A stretch of 64,000 nucleotides of DNA, from assembly GCF_039555335.1 (NCBI RefSeq), contig NC_092628.1, positions 77,998,713 to 78,062,712 of the forward strand, written 5' to 3'. This document shows positions 22,752-34,197 of this stretch, in pieces. The position numbers and the translations under genes were made by a program. Each line of letters starts with the position of its first letter. The stretch's first letter is position 1. Source of the stretch: Amphiura filiformis. Lineage: Eukaryota; Echinodermata; Ophiuroidea; Amphilepidida; Amphiuridae. The notes under the pieces are model-generated. The model was not told the DNA's origin and ran no database searches. It saw nothing but the letters and a program-made list of their open reading frames with translations.

Positions 22752-25700
22752 ATGAAGAGTAACTACTGCATATTCTGCATATTGTTGATATGTCTCCTTG
22801 GTATTGTCAACGCAACTGACGGTAAGAGAATTATTTGTACGATATATTGAAAAACTGTTAAAGATTATGTTAACATGGTTTAAAGGTTAGCAACTATTTC
22901 AAACTGTTGCGATTTGGTAGTTCACAGCATCTTGCAAGTGGTAGTGAGCTTTATTTTGGTAAAAATTGCATTGATCATTTCATAGCGAGTGTGTAGAAGA
23001 ATTCAGATATCACAGATATACTTTTGTAGATCCTGTGGTTCTTGAGAAAAGAGGGCTGAAACAACAACACTTTTGTCAATCGTACATAACTCATTAACGA
23101 CAATAAATCAAGCAAGTTTTCAAAATATATGATTTGTACTAAATTTGTAGAATGAACTTTCGCAAAACATCCGAGTGTTATTTTTCATTAATATATTGAT
23201 TTAGATAATGAAAATCAATTTTATTTGGCTGCTTCGACCTAATGCCTCGTCTACCCTTAAGCGCTCCACAGACTCCAAGTATTGTACGTACAATATTGTA
23301 TGTAACATATCTACGTTATTTAATCTATTGCCATTCTATTTCCAGTAATGTTTAAGTTCTAACGAATGTTTGATGACGAAAAATCGATAATATGTTACAT
23401 ATAATATCTAGCAGAAATATATTATGGATTTTACGTCATCAAACATTCGTTAGAACTTAAACATTACTGGAAATAGAATGGCAATAGATTAAACAACGTA
23501 GATATGTTACATACAATATTTTAAGTACAATAAAAAGTCTGAATACTGCTTTAGATTATGTTATAGTTAGGGCGCGTTGGAGGGGAGCTTGACCAATGGT
23601 GTTTCCTCTCAAATATTGAGACAAATAAAGCTGACAAATGGAATGTTAGGAATTCTATGAAGAAGATCCCAAGGTTTTATATATGGAGAGAGTCATTTCA
23701 AACATATGTGCATGTTTTTCTTTCTCGGGAGGGGGATAGCGCCCAAAATATCGTTTGGATATATTATTGGCTCTAACCCTAACACCGGACATTGCTATCG
23801 GAAGTTAAAGAAAGAACAAAAAAGGAGAGAAGTCACTTGGTACCCCTGGGATTCGAATCTTAGACCCCTCGCATGCCAAGCACACGATCACCGACCGGTA
23901 GCCACACGGGTTGCGCTGGCCCGGCCAGAGATTCCCTGAGCATATAGCACTTACGCTGATTGCGTCATCGCATCACGTGGGTTTCATGCATGCGCCGTGG
24001 TTATCATCGTGGTATTTTGTGGTATCTAGGCGTGTTAGGGTGAACTCAAGAACCGCAAAACCTATGGCAATATAAATGCTATTATTGGCTTTCTTGACTC
24101 ATTTCATATAAGATTAAGAGGTACACTGCACCTTTTCAGTTAAATGGCTAAAATTAAAACAAAAATGTATGGCTCTTGCCCGCATCCCACTCGCCTTAAA
24201 CTGATAGCTTACTGAATTCAACAATTTTGGGGGGATTAAGGGGTCGGTCACCCCCCCCCCTCCTCGCACAGTATTTTTGTGGGGCTTGAGAGGCTGAGAG
24301 CACATCAGACATATCGAATTACATTCTGAATACGATAAATTATAATTATGTCCTGATGATATCAAATAATTTTGATTTTTTTTAAATTCGCCATTTAATA
24401 CAACTTTTATGACACATTATTTAAAATTGATATTTAACAGTCTTCGAAGTAAAATAAATCTAATGATATTTGCTTAAAGTGCATGTAGTTGGGAGAGAAA
24501 GCCGATGATCATTTGAAAATTTAGACTTTATATCTTCAATACCATGAATACGGAAGGTCAAACTTTTGAAATGATCGTCGGATTTTCCTCCCAGCTACTT
24601 ACACTTTAAGTACATATCAGTAGATTTATAAATTTTACTTCGAGAACTGTTAAATATGAAAAAGAAAAAAATATCAATTTTTAATAATTCGCCAATTTAA
24701 AAAAAAATCAAGATTACTTGATATCAGACGGACATCCCCCGTATTCAGATATGTCTGATGTGCACTCATGTTCCACAAAAAATACTGTGCAAACAGCGCA
24801 GAACGAACTTGCAAAAATTGAGTCCGTTTAACAATATATTAATGGAAGGGGTATGAACGTTTGGACAGTATTTATTGTCGGACATTAGAGCACATCAGAC
24901 ATATCGAATTGCATTCTAAATACGAAGAATGTCCTTCTGATATTAAATAATTTTTATTTTTTGAAATTCGCAATGTAATACACATTTTATGGCAAATCAT
25001 TAAAAATTGATATTTTTGATATTTAACAGTACTCAAAGTAAACTTTATGATGATTTATACTTAAAGTGTATGTAGGTGGGATGAAAAGCCGATGATCAAT
25101 TGAAAATTTTGACCTTTCGTATTGAAGATATGGATTTTTTTCCCAAAGCACAAAAAAAATTAGGTCTCTTTGGGAAAAAAATCCATATCTTCAATATGAA
25201 AGGTTAAAATTTTCAACTGATCGTCGGCTTTTCCTCCCAGCTACATACACTTTAAGAATATATCATTAGATTTATATAATTTACTTCAAGGACTGTTATA
25301 TATCAAAAATTTGAAAAATATCCAATTTTATTAATTTGTCATTAAATTTGTATTATATCGTGATTTTCAAAAGTGAAAATTATTTGATATCAGAAAGACA
25401 TGCTTCGTATTCAGAATGCAATTCGATACGTCTGAGGTGCTCTCATGTCCCATAAAAATACTGTCGAAACGCTCAAAACGCTCATTCCAGATCCCTTCAA
25501 GTGATAGAATCAAGGATATTGAACATACAAAGGAAACTCTAAACTATTATAATCCATTTGTACGGAAGCAGATAAGTGCCACAATTTGGCAAGATAATCT
25601 TGATAATCTTGCCATGTCGATTTATTATGTAAACATGTCAAGATAAATTATCACGCCAAATCAACTTAGCAAAAAAGTTGATCATGTTAAGACAAATTAA

Positions 25701-28700
25701 CATACCAAGTCGACATAGTAAAAAAGGATGTCTAAAAGTAGAATATATATTCTGTGGTGGTGCTGTTGGTCAAAGTTACATTAAGCTTACTCTTGCGTCG
25801 TATGGGAGTCGAGTCACCGGCCTCGGGCCTGCCGGCCCTGCGGCCTTGATGTTTGCGGTATCAACTAGCACGACGACTAAACACTCCACGTTGGACCCCA
25901 ATATAAGGGCCCCGCAGGGCAAGAAGGCAAGAGTAACCTTTATATAAAATAGTAACCTTAATGTAATTTGACACCGTATAATATAATGTTCTACTTTTAA
26001 TATTAATGTTTTAAACATTTACCCCTTAATTTCCCTCATTTTTCAAGCCCTGTCCTCGGAGCTATTTTATTATTTAAGCTTGTTGGATATCCATGATTTC
26101 GCGGTTAGTGGTTCTTTGCAGCCATGCAGGGCAAACTAGTTGGATACCAAATTTAGCGGTTAGTTGTTCTTGTTCTAACGTCTTGTTTTAGTGGTTCTTG
26201 TTTTAACACTATAATCGTACCATAATCGCACTTGACCGTGGAGTTATTGCATTTAGCTCGAGAGCCGTTAGTGCGATTATCTTGACAAATTCACTTTTGC
26301 GAAGTAATTATCCGGCATAAACTTTTCGAGTGCATTAGATATAATAAAACAATAAGCAATTAATATTGCTGCATTGCTGCATTGCTGCAATATTTTTAAC
26401 ATTTTGGGAAAACATAATTATCTTAAATTATGACTCGTGAGGAAAATCGATCACTGCATATGTTAACCATATCAGTGGTATTGATTGCCATCTTTATCGC
26501 CGTTGTAGTAAATACATCACACCTTAGTAACTGGTTCACGCTTGGTTTGAATACCTATTAGCAACCAAATGACTTCATGTTGTGGTCTTAAAATGCTGAA
26601 CATTTTGTAATGGTGTCCTCTTGTAGTCTATAGGCCCCTAGCAATATTGTAACTTTTTAAAGCCACAATGTAAGATCTTATAATATGAAATTGGTTAATT
26701 GTTTTGGCATATGTTCCACCTTACAAGCTCTTACATATCTTTACATCTAAATGAAATCAGCCAAATTGTTCTTTAAAGATTGCCACGGTCAAATTAAATA
26801 GGTACATGACCTATTCATTTTCGGTATTCATTTCTTCAGTTGCCATGTCAAAATCATAAATGATACCGGTAAACAACTAACAAACTACACAAAAGAAAGT
26901 ACACCTTTTCTTTTTCCCACATAGATTTTCATCAGTTCAATCGTCGTCGTTGTTGTGGACCAAGTTGCACCAAAAATGTGTATTTGTCTGTCGTAATTCC
27001 CGACAGAAACCGAACAGAATGTGGACTACGAGTCGAAGATGTGCCATTGTACGGTACTCTATATGAAGCCATGCTGTTTGCCGAACAACAATATCCGCCA
27101 TCAAAATTCAGGTAACGAGGTTCTCATGAGAAACCAGATAGCAACTAATGCTCAAGGGCGGGCTCTTGTTATGTAAATTAGACAGTTTTACGTTCCGTAG
27201 CTTTTACACAGCATTTTGGAACTTGCTCTTTTGTTGTATGTTCAAACCTTTCCCTATTTTATGTGTTCAAGCTCATTCCTACACCGGTAAAATGAACATG
27301 AAAAGGGGGCATCGCACGAGTATATCGTGCGAAGTAAATATCACATTAGTGGCCTACTCAAGCCAGGAATGCAATGCTGTCCTGTTGATCATTTGTAAAT
27401 TGCCACAGAGAGCACCAAGTTAAACTGAGCAAAGGAAAGGCCAATGGAATCTTTTCCTCGCCCTTATTCTCCACACTATAGTTATTTGAATCATCACAAC
27501 GTTAATTAGGCCATGTGGGCATGGTAGCACAGCGGTACACGGTACAGATTCTACCTCGCAATCGGAGGGTTGCGAGTTCGAGTCCCAGCAGTGCCATCAT
27601 GTTGTCTCTATCCAGGGGTGAAATGGGGAGCTGTTCGGAATAATGTCCATTGAGCGCCGCCCAAAGGTATGAGCATGCCTTGGGCATTGTATGGCAGCTG
27701 ACATATTCTAATGACAGCGGAATAAATGTAAAGCGCTTTGATACGTGTGAAAGGTGCTATATAAATGTCAACATTTATTTATTTATTTATTTATCTATTG
27801 TGTTCTTTATTGGATACGACACGGGCATAATTAGTTAGCATAGGGGATTCAAAATAGTCGACTAAAAATTCGCACGTGACCTATGGGTGCTGACATAACA
27901 ACAAGTATATAGGCCTATAATTCAGGTGATGTCTCACTACATACAAACGGACAGGAATTTTTAGATAAACATCATCAAAGTTAATGATCATTTAATGAGA
28001 TACACGTAGCACCAAATTGAAATACCTATGAATATGACCTTCATGCCCATTTTACACTGTAACTCAGAATACAATTGAGGACATTTACGGCTCATTCGTG
28101 GTGTACGTCACATATAGCGAAATTATTAATATCCGGGTATTCTGATTTTCATACGTTATCAAGAGCTCAATTTTGACAGTATTCACCGACAGGAATGAAT
28201 AATTATTAACGGGAACTCTTACAATAACACTATCAAGTTGCATGAAGGCTACGCACTGTGCCGTTGGTTCAGTTACACACACCAGTCTAGTCTTTAAGTC
28301 GTTATGTCAGCGTCCAAAGAAGATTACCACCACATCAACACAAATTAATGTACTGCAGTACTATGGCACCAAAAGTTGGTTCCTGATGCATGCAAATTCC
28401 CATTGAATATGTGCAGAGTGGCTTCAAGTTTACTCCAGCAGCACAATATCTCTAGGACTCTTTGGTGTTTGGACGGTATTTGTGGGTTACTGAGCGTCTC
28501 ATGCATTCATTTAGTGTTCAAAAATTAAGAAAGTAAGATAAAATATGGTATAATTAAGGGAACTGATAGATGCACAAATCTATTAGAGGTTCATTCTGGC
28601 TGTAAAAGGGTCAATGTCACATAAGTATTCTGTGATGCTGTGCAAATCTTCTTTGATCAGAAAAACTTTTATTTAGTAATTTTTGATAAATACCATGCTA

Positions 28701-31700
28701 ATAATTGCTCCTGATCTTCTTCTTCTCAGCGTGTCCACGGCACAATACTAAATGTGATGCGATCAAGCAAAATCAGTCGGAACTCGGAAATATTAAATTT
28801 TCAGTTTCTTATAGTATGGTAAAAAGCATTTACAAAGCTGCATTTTGCAAAAAAAACACTATTGAAATTGAAGATATGAGCGATTAAAGAGTTTCCAAAA
28901 CAAGAGGAAACAAAAGGGAATATTTCCTTTGTCAATATTTGCGAGTTCCGACTGATTTTGCTTGATCGCGTCACAAATGTGTTTCAGCCAGTGCTGCACA
29001 CATTTTTCAGCATTCTCATTGTAAACTGCTAAGTCAGCAGTTGTGCATGTTTGCTCCAGTTGAGGGCAACACAGGTGATCCATTGTTTGTGGTTCTGTTC
29101 CACAATCGCAGGTTACATCTGTATTCTTTCGATATCCCCATTAGCTGAGGTTGACCTACACCTTAACCTATTGAGGCATTTCCATTCAACCCAACTTGCA
29201 TCTACACCATTTATATTTTGTGGGTGATTGGTAGATCTCTCCTCCTATTTCGCCACTCTTTTACTGTTGGCTGATGTTTCAAATGGAGTTACACTGTTGA
29301 GGAAGTTATCTCTGGATTTCAGACGACTTTCTGGAGGGATATGTCCAAACAGGGGATGTTTTACATCAGTGGCTTGGCGCTGGCGTTCTTTCATGCTTGC
29401 TACATTACGTCTTACATCAGTTGGTGTTGCTCGAAGAAAACCTGTTATCAGGCGACAGCTAGCATTCAGGGCTGGATCCAACTTTGCATGAGGCGATCTC
29501 TCCCATACAGGGCACGCATACTCTGCTGTTGAGTAGCATAGAGCTGAGGCCGTTGCCTTCAGAGTGTGAACACTTAAACCCCAGTTCTGGTGAGCTTACT
29601 CAAGATGTTGTTTCATCTTTCATCTTTGTCTTCTCAACATGATTCTTATAGGAGAGACACACAGTCCCTCATTTCAAATATATAGTTTTGGTTTCTCTTT
29701 TGTTCAGAAACCAAAAATCAAGGGATTAAAAAGTAGAGCTGATCTGATCTGCAATCATAACACTATTATGCTGGGAGGACACAGTATAGGGTATATAACC
29801 AGAAGTATACAATAGCCTATTGTGCTAACATAATTATTATCATGATTGATATCGGAAATCTATCCCGCGGACGACAGTTGATGCTCTCTGTCGAAGGCAG
29901 GTGGCATATTACACTCACGAGTTCTAGGCCTAGAAATCATATACATGCGAGTATACTGAAGGATGGGGTGGGGTGGGGGAATTTGTTTGTTTGTATGAAA
30001 CATAAACGATGCATGGAGATGATTTGATTATGAATTAGTTTATTATCCCCGGGAAGCACAACCCATACCTCTTTAAGAGGGGGCTCCCCTCCCTATATAA
30101 CCACCTCTTTCCTAAATTACCCCTTTCCCCCTCCTCCTCCCCTACATTCGATATCTTCATCGCGAGCTCTACTCCCACTTCTCTTTCACTTCCAATGCTC
30201 TCTCTCATATGTTTCTCTCTCTACCGGCCCATATCCCCCTTGCCCTCCACCCCACCCCCCCCACACACACACCCCAATCTCTTCTCCCCTCTATCTTCTA
30301 CTTTTTGCAGTAAAAATTGCTTCAGTAAAAGTCATCAGGTTATTAGAGGTCATATAATGGCCCTCCATTCATTCTGGTACATGTGGTTAAGTACACGAAT
30401 CGATTTTGTTTATAGCACCTATACAATTACAGTAGTGGCCCTTTTGTAATGTCGAATGCAAATATTTCGATGGTCTATATATTTTCACAGTGAAATCAGC
30501 TTAGGCTATTTCGTAGTCACAAGCCAATGCTTTCAAACTAAATCAATGCTTTCAAATGTAGACTGTTTTGTTCGACTTCTCTGCTCGTGAATATTGCACT
30601 GCGAAATTTAAACATTTCTTTTGTATACTTAGATCAGGTAACTCGAAAATCCTGTAATTTTATTCGTCACACCACTTATAAGAAACTGAAACCAAAACCG
30701 AAACTACCTGTCACAAATGTTTAGTTTTAAACAAAAGGTAGAAACAAAGAGTTCGATATCTTGTGATTCAAGTGGTTAGGCAGGACAATAGGAAACCACG
30801 TGACCAAAACCAAAACCAAAACTAAAACTATATATTTGAAATGAGGCACTGTCATCGCCCCCATATTTTCATGGCAGAAATCGCCATGGTAGGTTGAATC
30901 CACCGCCACGCATAGCCATTTTATATCGACCTGTTTAGGGACGCACCATTAGATATTATCGGCGGGGCTAGGGAGTTTTTTGAAAAAAAAAGTTTTGCCT
31001 CACTGATGAGTAAAAAAAAAAAACTTTTGCCTCACTGATGAGTAAAAAAAAAATTTTGCCTCACTGATGAGCAACAAACAAAATTTTTCCCCTACCCAGT
31101 TCTGTGTAAAGGTATACATTAAAATTGACAAAAAGACAACTTCGCCGAAAGGCGGCGAAAAAAAAATTTTGCTTCCAAAGGCAGCCTGCCTGACCCAAAC
31201 TCCCTAGCCCCCCCGATAATATCTAATGGTGCGTCCCTTAATAGTTTTGTGTCGCATAAGAGCCGAAGGACATCTGACTATAAGGCTACTGACAATAGTC
31301 CCGATTAGCCCGGTTACTGTCCTCGCTGTGTGTTAGTCAAGCTGTTAAAAATATATATTCAAGTGCAAGGGGCCACATCTGGTTTCTTTATACGAAATCA
31401 TTTACGGGATTTATTCATCATTTTCAAACCTGGTATCCAAAGATTTATCGTCTGAATATCAATCGTGCATAGCACATCCACGTGTATCGATCCCGTGTAT
31501 TCATTTCAGTGTCTCAGGCTGTATAGTGTATTTATAAACCGGGCGATGTCGGTGTGAGACACCTATCCAGAGTAATGCCCAGATAAACAGGGTGTTCACA
31601 ATGTTCTGTACCAGACCAGGTGACCTTTAGATGGCGTTTAACTTCACGGTTTCGTAAATGGAAGGCAGACACCTGTGTCTTTGATGGGTTAGCTCGCAGG

Positions 31701-33425
31701 TGGTTATCCTCATAGAATGGTGTGACTTCATCCAGAGCTTTAGAGAGGCATTCTTCCACAACTGTGAAATCTAGATCTTGAGCTCCAATACCGAGATCGT
31801 CAGCATAGATGAATCGAACAGTGTTCTCACTTCTTGGTTGGTCGTTCGTGTAGATGTTGAAGAGGAGATGTGCAAGTACACCTCCCTGTGGAAAATATAC
31901 TCTTCTTGCTACCCAGCTCCACAAAGAAGAGTCTGTCCTTAAGCATGCTTTCTATCAGTTCTGTTAACTGTATATCTTTAGTCAGATCCTGGATCTTGCT
32001 CCTGATGATTTTATCCTTAATGTTATTCTTAAAATTATTTTATCCTTAAAATTTTATTCTTAAAACTATTTCATTAGACTACCATTTTTCGTACCATTAT
32101 TTTTGTTCCTTTTTATTTAGCTTTACAACTAGTTTTAACGAGAAATACGGCCATTTTATCGAAAGCATCGTCGGTGTGCGAGGTGCGAATCCATTTTTCT
32201 GGTGCGTCTTTGACCGTCGAGGTGTACCGCTGCCAGTCGGTGAGAAAGTTCGAGCCTAGGGCAAATCATGATCAATTATGATAATGAGCTATTTAATAAT
32301 GTATACGAGGGTCATTCAAAACGTTCTGCTTGGTTTTTATTTCTTAGTGTCGTAGATGGGTATAAAAGTAATGCACAACCTAGCATATCGAAAATGACGA
32401 CGTAAATTCAAAATTTCAATTTATTTGCTCACTTAAACTGTTTGAATTGCAAAAAAATACAATAAATGAGTTGGAAATAGTGCAATATAACAAAAGATGA
32501 CCTACTTCCAGCCAAAAATGGCCAAGAAGAGCAGATACAACTGATATAAGTTGTTTAAATTAGTCGCATTTCCTCGCATTTGCGACTAAAGTTTTCCACT
32601 ACGATAATAATTAATTTATAAAAATGAATTTTAAGAAGTACACATACACTAATTTGCACAGAACATGTACCAAATCATTTCTGTCTCTAATTATAAAATT
32701 AAGGTGTCATTCTTACGATCTTGGACGGTTTGAAGAGGCTACAAGATAGCTTGCAATGTTCCACATGCCTCGCGCGCTACGCTATACTCTCGGTTCCAAG
32801 CTTCTTCGTCACGAAGGAAGTCGGTTGGGACCAAGACCAACGCTTATGCGGCAAACATCTGACCACATGATGGTGACAAACAAGATGAATCGAATATGAA
32901 TATGAATAATAATTATTTGAACATTAATTTTGCGACTGGATATGTTTCGGGTTCTTTTTAATAATACAGGGGTTGATTTTACCTACCCATACAATCACGA
33001 AGCTTACATTTGGAGCTATCAGAACACAACGGATACGCATTGTGCAAGTTATTCAGGTGAACTAATAATATTATATATAAATTGTAGTTATTACTGCTGT
33101 ATTATGTGTAGTATACATACAGCACTTATTTCCAGAACTGACCAATTTCTTTTTTCTTTTTCTGTCGAGAAGATATAAGAAACCTCTAATTCAGATTATA
33201 AAAGATATGCAATAAACATCATATTGATTTTCTGTGCAGATATGGCCTTATAAGTATCTGAGATAAGTTTCTTACCATACTTGATCTACCCCACCAGCTC
33301 TCACCCTCTCTCATCGACTTCTCTACTCTATTTCTCTCTTTCTGTATCTTTCAGGGCCTTGTACGTGGTCTGACGACGACGAAAAGTCTACACTGAAGCT
33401 TACGCTTAAAGATAATGAAGAGTAG
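22752..33425 (+). CDS. Secreted DUF4430 (transcobalamin C-terminal-like) protein, five exons
   Basis: Exons are 22752-22821, 26925-27111, 32121-32239, 32970-33056 and 33355-33425 (TAG). All have GT..AG junctions and matching phases (1,2,1,1), giving 534 bases and 177 residues. Exon 1 encodes a signal peptide (MKSNYC, then IFCILLICLLGIVNA), so the protein should be secreted. The rest fits one DUF4430 domain: a VYLSVVIPDRN strand, YGTLYEAMLFAEQ helix, EKYGHFIESIVGV, a FFWCVFDRRG strand and NHEAYIWSYQNTT near the end. In transcobalamin and intrinsic factor this fold is the smaller cobalamin-contacting domain; here it stands alone, so ligand binding is unknown. A CC pair and further cysteines near the mature N-terminus suggest disulfides. 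Introns 1 and 2 are large and full of mobile DNA. Confidence 0.8.
22880..23125 (+). repeat. Interspersed repeat, copy 2
   Basis: Same sequence family and orientation as 20310-20560, with small insertions and deletions. It lies in intron 1 of the DUF4430 gene. Confidence 0.75.
23282..23530. mobile_element. Long-palindrome MITE, TA target
   Basis: Arms of about 110 bases are almost identical when inverted (TTCCAGTAATGTTTAAGTTC and its complement lie on either side of a short AT-rich centre). TA flanks both ends. Like 2437-2629 it appears young, but the terminal sequence is different. Confidence 0.75.
23740..23945 (-). mobile_element. tRNA-derived SINE, reverse strand
   Basis: On the - strand the text reads GTGTGGCTACCGGTCGGTGA (A-box-like) and, about 45 bases later, AGATTCGAATCCCAGG (B-box-like), the spacing of an RNA polymerase III tRNA promoter. 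The anticodon stem region does not fold into a normal tRNA, so this is a SINE head, not a gene. The 3' limit is uncertain. Confidence 0.5.
24230..24835. mobile_element. 600-base inverted-repeat element, diverged copy
   Basis: The left part has GAGCACATCAGACATATCGA, the right part its inverted partner, and the ends carry CACAGTATTTTTGTGG and its complement. The middle arms contain the CTGGGAGGAAAATCCGACGA type string in both orientations. It is related to 24841-25510 and 62766-63345 but more changed. Confidence 0.55.
24841..25510. mobile_element. 600-base inverted-repeat element, second copy
   Basis: Begins GGAAGGGGTATGAACGTTTG and carries long inverted arms: AGCACATCAGACATATCGAA near the left, its partner at about 25420, and GGGATGAAAAGCCGATGATC paired with GATCGTCGGCTTTTCCTCCC around a centre of TTTTTTCCCAAAG. 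No transposase frame is present. Confidence 0.65.
27510..27790 (+). mobile_element. tRNA-derived SINE with LINE-like 3' tail
   Basis: An A-box-like GCATGGTAGCACAGCGGTA is followed about 40 bases later by the B-box-like GCGAGTTCGAGTCCCA. A unique body leads to GTAAAGCGCTTTGATACG, then GGTGCTATATAAATG and a (TTTA)n tail. The AAGCGC..TATATAAATG end is shared with the 3' end of the CR1-like LINE at 9300, so the SINE probably used that type of LINE for mobility. It lies in intron 2 of the DUF4430 gene. Confidence 0.8.
28753..28974. mobile_element. MITE with TGTGAYGCGATCAAGC ends inside the LINE
   Basis: The inverted ends TGTGATGCGATCAAGCAAAA and the complement of TTTTGCTTGATCGCGTCACA, about 40 bases each, bound 222 bases. 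LINE sequence continues on both sides, which fixes the limits. Confidence 0.75.
29661..31555. mobile_element. 1.9-kb insertion in the LINE, flanked by GAGACAC
   Basis: GAGACAC at 29654-29660 and 31556-31562 flanks the block, and the LINE frame is interrupted exactly there (LDRCL before, SYKNH after). Inside, about 29663-30855 has inverted ends (CCTCATTTCAAATATATAGT and its complement) and matches 38160-38960 over about 800 bases with many changes. It includes a pyrimidine-rich tract and GAAACCACGTGACCAAAA. A separate 300-base PIF-like element follows at 30938. No coding frame is seen. Confidence 0.6.
30938..31237. mobile_element. PIF/Harbinger-like MITE, TTA target, copy 1
   Basis: The inverted ends GGGACGCACCATTAGATATT continue for about 35 bases, and TTA flanks both sides. 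The inside repeats TTTTGCCTCACTGATGAGTA with A-runs about three times. A second copy is at 48449-48678. Confidence 0.8.
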
Positions 33426-34183
33426 ACCAGAGCAGTTACAAAAATATTTATTCAAGAATTTATGCTGGTGAACTTATCTAAATGGTGTTTTTACACTGGT
33501 CTGGATTTTTATGTCTAGATAATATTCTTAAATTATCGCAATTAATTCAGTCAATTCACACTACGATGTGCCACAAGCGATTGCTGGGGAGAAGTGCATC
33601 ATGGAAAAAAGACGACATCAAAAGCCCGCGTAATTCGCGTAAATACGAATACAAGACAGGTCATTGATGTTATACGCGAATGCATACTCAAACACCAATT
33701 TGCAATTATAGTAGATCCATTTTCTATCTATTGATCGCACGAATTGATCTTCGTGGCCCTGTTTGTAACTTTAGAACGGCGATATCGACCCTGGAGGTCA
33801 AATATTGGACTGACAAGCGCAACCGCTGGCGGCGCATCGTATTGTGAATCGCGAATTCGCGATAATTGTTTCTAATGAGGACATTGACTGTTTTCAAGTG
33901 CAATGCATTGTAAAATTTACGTGAAGTAATTACCATTGGAGCAGCTATTCTCCCAAAGAAATTTTAGTGCTAATTAAAATTGTTTTTGTATACTTCTTTT
34001 CAAAAATATTTCAAACGCATTATAAAAAATCATAACCTCTATTCATTGGAAAAGAGCGCTTTAACCAAGAATGTAGATGTAAATCTTGTTTTGTATCATA
34101 AGTACATAATGTACTCAATTTCTTTTCACATTTTGTTCATTTCTTTTGAATATTTTTGATAGATGCCTCAACATGTAATGCAT
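33426..34183. other. Spacer between convergent genes
   Basis: Lies between the stop of the DUF4430 gene (+) and the 3' end of the metalloproteinase gene (-). No coding exon is seen on either strand. It probably includes both 3' untranslated regions. Confidence 0.5.
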
Positions 34184-34189
34184 TTTATT
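34184..34189 (-). promoter_or_regulatory. Candidate poly(A) signal of the metalloproteinase gene
   Basis: AATAAA on the - strand lies 8 bases after the stop codon. It is very close, so a more distant signal may be the one used. Confidence 0.3.
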
Positions 34190-34197
34190 CTTTATAA

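Larger units (their letters stand above)
28690..32010 (-). mobile_element. Second-type LINE, split by two insertions
   Basis: On the - strand, 32005-31563 encodes reverse transcriptase (FPQGGVLAHLLFNIYTND, FIYADDLGIGAQ, NPSKTQVSAFHLRNREVKR, YLGITLDR), and 29653-28975 continues it: SYKNHVEKTKMK, then PALNASCRLITGFLRATPTD and QTMDHLCCPQLEQTC. The last piece (28752-28690) is the 3' end. This layout matches Jockey-type LINEs whose C-terminus carries a CG..QTMDH cysteine motif. The gaps are a 222-base MITE and a 1.9-kb block. Frames are broken in several places. Confidence 0.75.

Noticed and set aside
22405-22752. Overlapping open frames on both strands in the GC-rich block
   Set aside because: They lie in the palindromic core of a hAT-like MITE and have no family features.
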